Shown one piece after another: positions 18,288 to 26,328 of a stretch of 64,000 bases of DNA. Positions within the stretch are counted from its first letter, which is position 1. Each line of letters starts with the position of its first letter. Under the pieces are notes generated by a model that saw nothing but the letters and a program-made list of their open reading frames with translations, searched no databases and had not been told where the DNA came from. Source of the DNA: Poriferisodalis sp965208485 (GTDB lineage: Bacteria; Actinomycetota; Acidimicrobiia; Acidimicrobiales; Poriferisodalaceae). The position numbers and the translations under genes were made by a program. The DNA is taken from the NCBI RefSeq assembly GCF_965208485.1, contig NZ_OZ242344.1, positions 4,030,001-4,094,000 on the forward strand. Reading direction: 5' to 3'.

Positions 18288-18366
18288 GGCCGGATCGTAC
18301 CACCGGCCCCGAATTAGCTTCAGGGCTGGCGGGCGGTCTCGCACGCCTGATCCCCGAAGGGCAGCA

Positions 18367-19617
18367 ATGAGTGACATGACTGGGCACACCGGATCGCCGC
18401 ACCGCGGAACACTGGTCGAGCGCATCGAGACGCTGTCGTGCGATGCCGCGTGGCGGAACTACCACTTCCTGAAGCTCACGACCGCCGACGGCGTGGTCGG
18501 CTGGGCCGAGTACGACGAGGGGTTCTCCTCGCCTGGCCTCACCACGTCCATCGAGGCGCTGGCGCCGCTCGTAGTCGGCCGTTCGGTGTTCGATCACGAA
18601 CCCACCTACCAGTACCTGTTCGCCCGCACCCGCCAGGCCGCCAGCGGCATCATCGGCGAGGCCATCGGCGCCATCGAGAATGCGCTGCTCGACGCCAAGG
18701 CCCGCACGCTGGGGGTGCCCTGCTACGACCTGCTCGGCGGCAGGGTGCGTGACCGCATCCGGGTGTACTGGTCGCACTGCGGGACCTGGCGCATCAACCT
18801 GGGCCACATCTACGGCAATCGCGTCACCGATCTCGACGGCGTCCGTGCGCTCGGGGCGGAGGTTGCCGAGAGGGGCTTCACCGCCCTCAAGACGAACATC
18901 TTCCGCCAGACACCCGAAGGCCTGCGGGGCTGGTTTCCCGGATTCGGCACGCCTGCCGAGCCCGAGCTGAACGTGTCGCGCCGTCTCATCGACGAGATCC
19001 TGGCTGTCCTGGGGGCATTCCGGGATGGCGCCGGCGACGACATGGATCTGCTGCTGGACCTGAACTTCAACGCCCGCACCGAGGGCTACGTCCGCATCGT
19101 GCGCGAGCTGGCCGACTTCGGGATGTTCTGGATCGAGATCGACTCCGACCATCCCGACGCCATGGCCCACATCCGTTCGAAGGCCGGCTGCACCATCAGC
19201 GGGGGAGAGAGCCTGTTCGGAGTGCGCGAGCTCTACCCGTACCTGCAGGCCGGCTCGTTCGACGTGCCGATCATCGACGGGATCTGGAACGGCTTCTGGC
19301 AGTCCTCCAAGATGGCCGCGATGGCCGACGGCATGGGCCACAGCGTGGCGCCGCACAACTTCTACGGCCACCTGGCCACGATGATGAACGCGCACTGGGC
19401 GGCAGCGACCCCCAACATCATCATCATGGAGACCGACATCGACCGCATCGGTTGGGACGACGAGATCGTCACGGTCGCTCCGGACTACGTCGACGGCCAC
19501 CTGGTGCTCGGCGATGCACCCGGGTGGGGGACCGAGCCCATCGAAGAAGCCCTCGCGGCACATCCGACACGGCTCGACGGCCTCCGAGACCGGCGCCCAC
19601 CGGCGGGCGATGACTGA
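18367..19617 (+). CDS. Mandelate racemase/muconate lactonizing enzyme-like (enolase superfamily)
   Basis: 416 residues from ATG 18367 with AAGG upstream. The capping domain (residues 1-130) is followed by a barrel with the acid ladder: DLLLDLNFNART (first metal Asp), FWIEIDSDHPD (second), and ISGGESLFG (Glu). A catalytic His candidate lies in VAPHNFYGHLA. The Lys candidate is in FTALKTNIF, before the metal ligands. It should abstract an alpha proton from a carboxylate, acting as acid-sugar dehydratase or racemase. It overlaps the MFS gene by 8 bp, so enzyme and transporter are co-expressed. Confidence 0.87.
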   Translation: MSDMTGHTGSPHRGTLVERIETLSCDAAWRNYHFLKLTTADGVVGWAEYDEGFSSPGLTTSIEALAPLVVGRSVFDHEPTYQYLFARTRQAASGIIGEAIGAIENALLDAKARTLGVPCYDLLGGRVRDRIRVYWSHCGTWRINLGHIYGNRVTDLDGVRALGAEVAERGFTALKTNIFRQTPEGLRGWFPGFGTPAEPELNVSRRLIDEILAVLGAFRDGAGDDMDLLLDLNFNARTEGYVRIVRELADFGMFWIEIDSDHPDAMAHIRSKAGCTISGGESLFGVRELYPYLQAGSFDVPIIDGIWNGFWQSSKMAAMADGMGHSVAPHNFYGHLATMMNAHWAAATPNIIIMETDIDRIGWDDEIVTVAPDYVDGHLVLGDAPGWGTEPIEEALAAHPTRLDGLRDRRPPAGDD

Positions 19618-21169
19618 GGGTCCCGCCTCCGCGTCCCGCTCCGTACCGCGGGTCGTCCACTTCCGGCTCGCTGGCGGTGCATCGCGCCCGGTGCCGGCTG
19701 CGGTCAGTGCCGCGCCGGTTCGCATCGGCCGCGCCACGCCGCCGCAGCCCCCGCAGCCCGCGCCGCCGGCGGTCGAGCGGCGGGCCTCCGGCGATGCCGA
19801 GCCTCCCCGCCGCCGGGCAGGCCTCGCGCTGGCGACAGGGTCGCTGGCATTCGTGCTCGGCACCGTCAACGTCACGGTCACCAACGTGGCGTTCCCCGAC
19901 ATCGTCCGGTCATTTCCGGGCGTGTCCGATGCCATCACCGGCTGGATCGTCAGCGGCTACGCGCTGGCATTCGCCTCGACGATCATCGTCGGCGGTCGCC
20001 TGGCTGACCGCTACGGCCGTCTGCTGGTCTTCCGTGTCGGGGTGCTGGGGCTTGTGGTCTCGTCGATCATTGCGGGGCTGGCGCCGGGCGTCGGCGTCCT
20101 GCTCGCTGCCCGCGCCATCCAAGGCCTGTGCGGCGCACTGACGGTTCCCTCATCGCTGGCCCTCGTGCTGCCGCAATTCCCCGCAGGACGCCAAGCCAGC
20201 GTCATCGGCATCTGGGCAGCCGCGGGCATGGTCGCCTCCGGCATCGCTCCGGGACTGGCCGCCGTCATCTTGGAGGTCTCGAGCTGGCGGGGCGTGTACC
20301 TGGCGATCGTCCCCATAGCGGCCCTTGCATTCTTGGGATCACTGAGATTCCTGTACGAGACGGCCAAGCGGGACCTCAGTACGCCCCTGGACCTGCTCGG
20401 CGTCATCATGGGCACAGCGGCGGTGTTCCTGATCGTGCTCGGAACGCTGCAGGGCCGCCATTGGGGCTGGTCGTCCACGTGGACCTTGGCGTGCTTCGGC
20501 GGGGGTGCCATTTTGCTGCCGCTCTTGCTGCTGCGATCGGCCCGGCACCCAGAGCCGCTGTTCGATCCGCGCCTGTTCCGGATTCGCAGCTTTGCCGTGG
20601 CGAACCTCGCCGTCGCGCTCTCGATGATTGGCGCCTTTACGAGCTGGTTCCTGTGGCCGCTCTTTCTCACGAGCGTCTGGGGCTACAGCCTGCTGGGGGT
20701 CGGTCTGGCATTCACGCCGGCGCCCGTCGTCTCGGGCGCGGTGGCGATCTTGAGTGGCCGCTGGGCCGACAAGCACGGATTCCGGGGACTGATGACCCTG
20801 GCATCGATCTTCGCCACTGCCGGGATGCTGTGGCTGCTGTTCTTCCTCGATGAGAACGTGCGCTACTGGTTCGCGATGTTCCCCTCGACGATGCTGTTCG
20901 GGCTCGGCCTCGGCGTGCTCGCCAGCCAGCTCAACTCCGCCGCGCTCGCCGACATCCCGACCGCCTCGATCGCGACAGCCAATGGCGTCCACCAGTCATT
21001 GCGCTACGGGCTGGCCGCCGTCGGCGTGGCCGTCGCGATAGCGGTGCTCGGCGGCACCCACCAGGTGCATCTCTACAACTGGATGTGGCTGCTGCTGGGC
21101 CTGCTGCAGGCGCTGTGCATCCCGCTGATGTGGTTCGGCTACCCGCGCGGCCCCTCGAGCGCTAGATGA
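19610..21169 (+). CDS. MFS transporter, DHA2 (EmrB/QacA-like) family
   Basis: 519 residues from ATG 19610, overlapping the enolase-superfamily gene (ATGACTGA). A Pro/Ala-rich cytoplasmic N-terminus of about 65 residues precedes many hydrophobic segments. The motif A loop GGRLADRYGRL lies between TM2 and TM3, and motif C-like glycine/proline pattern in GIAPGLAAVI. The number of hydrophobic helices is consistent with 12-14 TM. It may export or import the substrate of the adjacent catabolic genes rather than a drug. Confidence 0.87.
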   Translation: MTEGPASASRSVPRVVHFRLAGGASRPVPAAVSAAPVRIGRATPPQPPQPAPPAVERRASGDAEPPRRRAGLALATGSLAFVLGTVNVTVTNVAFPDIVRSFPGVSDAITGWIVSGYALAFASTIIVGGRLADRYGRLLVFRVGVLGLVVSSIIAGLAPGVGVLLAARAIQGLCGALTVPSSLALVLPQFPAGRQASVIGIWAAAGMVASGIAPGLAAVILEVSSWRGVYLAIVPIAALAFLGSLRFLYETAKRDLSTPLDLLGVIMGTAAVFLIVLGTLQGRHWGWSSTWTLACFGGGAILLPLLLLRSARHPEPLFDPRLFRIRSFAVANLAVALSMIGAFTSWFLWPLFLTSVWGYSLLGVGLAFTPAPVVSGAVAILSGRWADKHGFRGLMTLASIFATAGMLWLLFFLDENVRYWFAMFPSTMLFGLGLGVLASQLNSAALADIPTASIATANGVHQSLRYGLAAVGVAVAIAVLGGTHQVHLYNWMWLLLGLLQALCIPLMWFGYPRGPSSAR

Positions 21170-21207
21170 CGCGACTCGGAACGGGCGCGGGCGGGCGCGC
21201 CAACGGG

Positions 21208-21630
21208 CTACAGCAGTTCGTAGACCTCGTAGGCAAGCTTGCCGCCGTCGATCGAGCCGATGCCGATGGCCTGGATCTTGTTGAGCCAGTTGTACGGGCC
21301 CTCCATGGATGTCTGGAAGGTGGGCGCGGAGCGCGGCGTGCCGTCAGGGTAGATCTTCCCCTGGTACTCCATCAAGATGTCGACCTCGTCGTCGGTGCGG
21401 ATCGAGATGCGCACGTCGAGGTGCATCGTGCCGTCGGCCGATCGGTACAGCCAGTCGCCCGACGGGCCCAGGATGGTGCCGTTGATGCGCTCGCCGGTGA
21501 CGGTGCCGCTGTCGACCGAGGCGACCATCCGGGTGCCTGCGGGCCCGCCGCGGATCCGAGTGGCATTCGACAGGTCGGCATCGATGTCCATTCTGAACAG
21601 GTGCCGCACTGGCAGGGATGTCTCTGACAT
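21208..21630 (-). CDS. DUF3237 family protein
   Basis: 140 residues from ATG 21630, preceded by AAGGAG. The pattern GGPAGTRMVASVDSGTVTGERINGTI and DWLYRSADGTMHLDVRISIRT is typical of DUF3237 beta-barrels, found next to catabolic enzymes in actinobacteria and proteobacteria; biochemical role unknown. It is convergent with the MFS gene. Immediately upstream are five 15-bp tandem repeats, the last of which reaches the ribosome site. Confidence 0.82.
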   Translation of the reverse strand: MSETSLPVRHLFRMDIDADLSNATRIRGGPAGTRMVASVDSGTVTGERINGTILGPSGDWLYRSADGTMHLDVRISIRTDDEVDILMEYQGKIYPDGTPRSAPTFQTSMEGPYNWLNKIQAIGIGSIDGGKLAYEVYELL

Positions 21631-21644
21631 CTGGGTGCTCCTTG

Positions 21645-21719
21645 CTTATCGAGACGGGGCTTATCGAGACGGGGCTTATCGAGACGGGGCTTATCGAGAC
21701 GGGGCTTATCGAGATCAGG
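21645..21719. repeat. 15-bp tandem repeat, five units
   Basis: CTTATCGAGACGGGG is repeated four times exactly (21645-21704) and once with two changes (21705-21719). It lies directly between the ribosome site of the DUF3237 gene and its upstream region, so copy-number change would alter leader length. Confidence 0.9.
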
Positions 21720-21732
21720 CCTTGGCGAGGGA

Positions 21733-21915
21733 CTACATCGTGAAGCGCAGGTTGCGGGCGGCGTGCGCGCCGAGCTCGGCATCACCCGACCACGTCACCT
21801 GTCCCGCAGCGATCGGGCCCTCAGGGTTGATGCGCCCGCAGGTGAGGTCCATGAACGCCATCGAATCGCAGTGCAGCGTCACATCTGAGCTGTCCACTTG
21901 ATCAACCTCACGGGC
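21733..21915 (-). pseudogene. C-terminal remnant, maleylpyruvate isomerase family mycothiol-dependent enzyme
   Basis: The minus-strand frame ending with TAG at 21733-21735 encodes about 60 residues including VTLHCDSMAFMDLTCGRINP and WSGDAELGAHAARNLRFTM. This is the C-terminal SCP2-like end of mycothiol-dependent maleylpyruvate isomerases. No start or N-terminal DinB-like half is present upstream, so this is a truncated gene. Mycothiol dependence fits an actinobacterial host. Confidence 0.55.
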
Positions 21916-21942
21916 GCTCCTATCACAAGGGTTAGCTCGCTG

Positions 21943-22050
21943 GTGGCTTCGGTCGACAATATCTGCGCGTCATGACCCTGATCAGCCGGTAGGCGTCAAT
22001 CTCGCAGCCGGCCAAGTGGCTTCGGTCAACAGTATCTGCGCGTCATGACC
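21943..22050. repeat. 35-bp direct repeat pair
   Basis: 21943-21977 and 22016-22050 match at 33 of 35 positions (GTGGCTTCGGTC... ...GCGCGTCATGACC). No gene is seen in 21916-22200; the repeat lies at the border of the mobile-element region. Confidence 0.75.
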
Positions 22051-22200
22051 GGCTCGCGGTAACCGTCGATGAACCCATTGCATAGCAGTCTGCACTACAG
22101 CCGTCCCGGTGCGACGACTGGCGGGTTGTTGCTCTTCCGCGCGGTTCCTACGGAGGAAACCTTCTAGATCTAAGGGATGTTCAGCGCACGCCGCCCGCCT

Positions 22201-22300
22201 CTAGTGGTGTGTCGCTGAAATGGCTGGGGCTGAAGCAAGCCCATTCTTGCAGGTCAGCGAGATGCATGATGCCCGGAGGAAAACTGCGACACACCACTAG
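22201..22300. mobile_element. CTAG-bounded MITE-like element, family A copy 1
   Basis: A 100-bp element with terminal inverted repeats CTAGTGGTGTGTCG / CGACACACCACTAG. The same ends and length recur at 41333-41432. It encodes nothing. The CTAG at both ends resembles the 4-bp YTAR target of IS5-group elements. Confidence 0.75.
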
Positions 22301-22303
22301 CCT

Positions 22304-23486
22304 TGATTGTGCGTGAGTCTGGTGGGCTGGGCTGTGGTGGTTCGCGGAAGAGTTCTGTTGGTCTGCGATGATGGGTGTTGTTGTTGTTGTTTGTGTCGGG
22401 CGGTTCAGGGGGCGTCTTCGAGGTGGGATTTAGCAGTGTGGCGAATGCGCGTCTGGCTGGTGGCGGGGATCGGGTGGTGTGGGGTGCGGGGTTGTTCGCT
22501 TTGGGCGGTTTCGCGGGCTGGGTGGGGCTGACCGGGGCGTTGTCGGCGGCGGTGCTTGGGCGGGGCGAGTGGGCGCCGGTTCATGGCCGGGGCGTGTTGT
22601 TGGTTCATCTGTTGTCGGTGCTGGCTGGCGGCGGGGGCGTGCGCAGATATCGAGCATCTGCGTTCTCAGCGGGAGCTATTCGGGGCGGTGGGGTCGCGCT
22701 CGACGCTGTATCGGGTGCTGCGCGGCGTCGGCGGCTCGGCGCTGGGCGCGTTGTGGGGGGCCGCGGCGGCCTCGCGCGCTGAGGCGTGGTCCCAGCGTCG
22801 TCGCCGGGGACTGTTGGCGGTCGATGTCGGCTCGGCGCTGGCGGGAGGTCCGCTCGGAGGACAAGCAGGGCGCCGCGCCTCGTTGCAAGGGCGGCTACGG
22901 GTTTCATCCGATGATGTGCTTGGCCGGCGGCGGCGAGCCGCTGTGGGTCAAGCTGCGCTCGGGCGACGTCGCCGATCGCGTAGAGGTGCTCGACGCTGCG
23001 ATATCGGTGCTGCCCGACGAGGACGCCGCAGGCCGCCGCGCGGGCGACGCCGCGGCGCTGGGGGGACGCGAGATGGTGCTGCGGGCGCCGGCGGCTGCTC
23101 GGCGCGTGTCGCTGAGGCATGCGGGGACCGCAGCGTGACGTTTTTCGTGTCCGCTCGGGCCACCGCAGGCACCGACGCCGCTATCGCGGCTGCCCGCTGC
23201 GATCCCCGACGCTGGATCGCTGCTGTGGCGAACCCCAACCAGCGGCACCCCAAAGCCCATGTCGCGGAGCTGACCGATCTGGTGGACCTGTCAGGCCGGC
23301 CACAACGGACACCGCTGATGTTCCGACGCGAGCCGCTGCACCCGGACGCGCAGCGCAGCCTGTTCGAGTCGGAGAACTTCCGCTGCTGAGGATTCCTCAC
23401 CGACGCCGCCGGCCCAGCTCGACAAGCTCACGCGAAAACACGCCGACGTCGAAGACGCCGTCGCGCGTCTCAAGGACTCCGGGCCG
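22304..23486 (+). mobile_element. IS1380-type transposase remnant, multiply frameshifted
   Basis: Translated pieces in different frames line up with an IS1380-type transposase: IEHLRSQRELFGAVGSRSTL, then KGGYGFHPMMCLAGGGEPLW, VEVLDAAISVLPDED, FFVSARATAGTDAAIAAARC, AELTDLVDLSG and RREPLHPDAQRSLF, ending near HADVEDAVARLKDSG. At least three frameshifts separate them. The remnant abuts, and replaces the 5' end of, the C5 methyltransferase gene at about 23487. Confidence 0.75.
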
Positions 23487-24474
23487 GTGTGTTGCGTCTG
23501 ACTTCGCCGTCGAGCACGATGCGGCGGCGGCGCGCACCTACAAGACGAACTTCGGCGTGACCGTGTTCGATGGCGACATCGAGGCTTTTGACTCGGCCGC
23601 GTACCCGAGGGCCGATGTGATCTTGGCTGGACCGCCGTGTCAAGGGTTCTCGCCGCTCGGCCGGGATCGCGACGAGGAATCGCGCGCTGAGCTGAATGGG
23701 CTCTGGGAGCACTGCCTAGAGGCGATCGCTGTCGTGCGACCGCTGGCCTTCGTCATCGAGAACGTGCCTCAGTTCCAGAAATCGGCGGAGTTCGAAGAAC
23801 TGCTGCGCCGCCTTGGGTCGGACTCGTTCCTGCGGCTCTATGGACTCGGATACGGGGTGCTCAATGCAGCGGACTATGGCGTGCCCCAGACGCGCCGCCG
23901 AGGCATCCTCGTGGGCATCCTCGGTCAAGGCGTCGAATGGCCGCCACCTGCCACCCACGGTGTCGTCGAGCATGGCCAGCTGCCGTTCCGGACGGTGGGC
24001 GATGCCATCGGCGACCTGCCCGAAACGCCGACGACGGGTCAGCCTGTGATGCGCGGAGACCTGCAAGACCTCCATATCAAGCGCAACCCGCGCCCAACTT
24101 CGTTGGAGCGCTATCAGGCCATTCCCGAAGGTGGCAACCGGTTTGACCTACAGCGCGAACGGCCGGACCTGACGCCACCTTGCTGGGCCAACAAGCCGAC
24201 GGGAACCACGGATGTCATGGGCCGTCTGTGGTGGGATCGGCCAGCTCAGACGATTCGAACCGAGTTCTACAAGCCCGAGAAGGGGCGCTATCTCCACCCG
24301 AAGGCTGATCGTCCGATCACTCACCGCGAAGCGGCGCGGCTGCAGAGCTTCCCGGACACCTTCATCTTCGAAGGCACCAAGATCGAAATCGCTCGCCAGA
24401 TTGGGAACGCAGTCCCGCCGCTGATGGCACGCGCCATAGCACTGCACATCGCTGAGGCGCTGCAACCGGGTTGA
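23487..24474 (+). pseudogene. DNA (cytosine-5) methyltransferase lacking its N-terminal SAM motif
   Basis: About 327 codons remain. Present: motif II-like VASDFAVEHDAAAARTY, motif IV catalytic loop GPPCQGFSPLG, motif VI ENVP, motif VIII QTRRR, a variable target-recognition region, and motifs IX-X (HREAARLQSFPDTF and IARQIGNAVPPLMA). Missing: the first ~30 residues with motif I (FxGxGG), which binds S-adenosylmethionine, replaced by an IS1380-type remnant. No sensible start codon is present in frame near the junction. It is 32 bp upstream of an NaeI-type endonuclease gene, so it was probably the cognate GCCGGC methylase (inference from NaeI's known site). Confidence 0.85.
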
Positions 24475-24506
24475 CGGCGCAGGCCTCACATCGCTAGACC
24501 CGCGAC

Positions 24507-24615
24507 GTGGAGCAGGTCCCGGAAGCAGAGCCCGACCCCGATTCTGATTTGACAGAGGTGGCTGTTGCGCTGCGGGGCCTAGATCCGGGTGGCCAACGCA
24601 CAGCTCGGGTGCTTA
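24507..24615 (+). pseudogene. NaeI-type restriction endonuclease, fragment 1 (codons 1-36)
   Basis: GTG 24507, 32 bp after the methylase stop, begins the N-terminus (EVAVALRGLDPGGQRTARVL). The frame is broken after codon 36 by an IS1380-type element; CTTA at 24612-24615 is the target copy. The remaining fragments are at 26250-26328 and 33941-34681. Confidence 0.85.
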
Positions 24616-26245
24616 GCCCCGATCCACCGGTGGGGTGTGCGGTGTCGGGTTGGGCGGGATGTCGGTGGCGCGGTTTGTCGTGGGGGCGGGGTGAGGGCTG
24701 GGCGGACGCGTGGTTGGTCGGCGTCGGCTCGGGGGTTGGTTTGTGTGCTGCGCCTGGGGTGTGCTGCGCGGCGCTGCGTGGCGCTGGGGTTTGCTCAGCA
24801 GCGCTGGGGCAGGTTGCGGATGTGTCGCAGCGCGGCGGTGAACTGGGCTGCCCAGGGCCATTTGGCGGGCAGCCGCAGGGTGGGTCGGCCGCTGCGGTTG
24901 ACGAGCCGGGCGGGGATGTTGAGCAGGCGTCGGGCGATGGTGGCTGCGACGGTGAGCTTGCGGGGTTCGTGGACCCGGCCGATGCGCGCGGTCCAGCGTG
25001 CGATGTTGTGGGCGAGGACGGCGAAGGCGAGCCAGGCGGCGTTGGCCGCGAACCGTCCTGAGGGGCTGTGGGCGAGGCCGCCGGCTTTGAGGTCCTTGAT
25101 TGCTTGTTCGACGCGGGCGTGGGCGCGGTAGGCGGTGTCGGCTGCTTTGGTGTCGAGCTCGTCGTCGTCGATGTCGGTGACGAACGCGTGGTGGCGCCAG
25201 TTCGGCCACAGCTCGGCTTGGTCGCCGACGAGGCGGGTGCGGCGCACCACGAGGCGGACCGTGCGCTTGGGCTTGCCCGCAGCGCGTCGGCCGCTGGTCA
25301 GCGTGGCCTGGGCGACCTGGGCTTCGCCGTCGTCGGTGTAGCCGATCGGTGTCCAGTCGTCGTCGCCGATGGCGGCGATCGCCTTGTCGACAGCAGGGTT
25401 GCGGGCGATCGCGATCAGGAACCTCGTGCCGTGCGCGTCGAGCTTGTCGATCAGGTCCCACGAGAAGAACCCCGCGTCAGCTCGAAGCGTGAGCGCCGCG
25501 CCCGGCGCCAGGCGGCGCACCCGCGCCAAGGTCTCCGCGGCGAAATCGACGTGTCCCCGCTGCGAGGAGCCCTTGCGCATCCGGGAGTGCACGATCTCAC
25601 CGGTGTCGTCGCGGGCCGCCACCAGCGGGTGATAGCCGAGCCGCCCGCCGTGGCCGTACGCGGCGCCGTGCTTCGCGTCGCTGTGCACCTCGCACAGCGT
25701 GGAGTCGATGTCGACCGTGATCGCTTCCGCGGCCGGGGCGGCCCCAGCAGCCCACGCACGGCCCAACGCGAGCTCCTGGGCGCGGTCGAGCTGGCGCACA
25801 TGACCCCACGAGAACGACCTCGCGAACGTCCCCAGCGTGGACGGCGCCACCGGCGCGAACCCCAGCACCGACCCAGCCGAGCCGGCCCGCAGCCGATCCG
25901 CGTCAGAGAAGAACGACCCGCCCACCAGCATCGAGCACACCGCCGTGAGCACCTTCGCTCCCGACCCGCGGCCCGCCGCCGGCGGACGCACAGTCTCGTC
26001 GATCAAGCCCTCCAAGCCCAGCCGGCCCGCCAAGGTGCCCACCGCCAGCAGACCCGCGTCCCCCACCAAAGAGCCCTCGTCGAACACTGCCTCGACCCGG
26101 TCCAACAACCGCGTATCATCGCTCACAGAAAGTGCCTCCCGTCATGGCATCACGCCGCGTTCTCACAACCGGCAAAATGCCACGTCAGGAGGCCTTTCTG
26201 GTGGACGCAAACCCCCACCAGCCCAACCGAACCGGTGGATCGGGG
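24616..26245 (-). mobile_element. IS1380-type insertion sequence, apparently complete
   Basis: About 1.63 kb with near-perfect terminal inverted repeats (CCCCGATCCACCGGT and its complement at 26231-26245) and a 4-bp direct duplication CTTA (24612-24615 and 26246-26249). It contains one full-length transposase gene. Its insertion separates fragments 1 and 2 of the NaeI-type gene. Confidence 0.9.
24795..26126 (-). CDS. IS1380-type family transposase
   Basis: 443 residues, GTG start at 26126 with GGGAGG upstream. The catalytic DDE core is visible: ITVDIDSTLCEVHSDAKHGA (first Asp), TLRADAGFFSWDLID (second Asp), and a C-terminal ARVEQAIKDLKAGGL carrying the Glu, as in IS1380 transposases. The N-terminus has the typical GLLAVGTLAGRLGLEGLID and LVGGSFFSDADRLRAG segments. 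Intact, hence possibly active. A truncated relative lies at 42.96-44.17 kb. Confidence 0.9.
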   Translation of the reverse strand: MSDDTRLLDRVEAVFDEGSLVGDAGLLAVGTLAGRLGLEGLIDETVRPPAAGRGSGAKVLTAVCSMLVGGSFFSDADRLRAGSAGSVLGFAPVAPSTLGTFARSFSWGHVRQLDRAQELALGRAWAAGAAPAAEAITVDIDSTLCEVHSDAKHGAAYGHGGRLGYHPLVAARDDTGEIVHSRMRKGSSQRGHVDFAAETLARVRRLAPGAALTLRADAGFFSWDLIDKLDAHGTRFLIAIARNPAVDKAIAAIGDDDWTPIGYTDDGEAQVAQATLTSGRRAAGKPKRTVRLVVRRTRLVGDQAELWPNWRHHAFVTDIDDDELDTKAADTAYRAHARVEQAIKDLKAGGLAHSPSGRFAANAAWLAFAVLAHNIARWTARIGRVHEPRKLTVAATIARRLLNIPARLVNRSGRPTLRLPAKWPWAAQFTAALRHIRNLPQRC

Positions 26246-26249
26246 CTTA

Positions 26250-26328
26250 GGCAGACGCTCGATCAGCTCTACGACGGTGTGCGCACCGGACGGTACCGCT
26301 GGGACCAGCTGTACAAGACCGAAAAGAC
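26250..26328 (+). pseudogene. NaeI-type restriction endonuclease, fragment 2
   Basis: 79 bp encoding QTLDQLYDGVRTGRYRW then DQLYKTEK, the continuation of fragment 1. It is bounded by the CTTA copy of the IS1380-type element on the left and GAAAAGAC (26321-26328), the target duplication of the composite element, on the right. Confidence 0.85.
26321..26328. repeat. Left 8-bp target duplication of the composite element
   Basis: GAAAAGAC immediately before the left inverted repeat of ISL3 copy A; identical to 33941-33948, immediately after the right end of copy B. Confidence 0.9.

Noticed and set aside
18124..19938. 600-codon minus-strand frame opposite the enolase-superfamily and MFS genes
   Set aside because: High-GC codon bias makes long antisense frames; the plus-strand genes carry intact active-site motifs and coupled starts.
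21645..21719. CRISPR-like array
   Set aside because: Units are contiguous 15-mers without spacers, so this is a simple tandem repeat.
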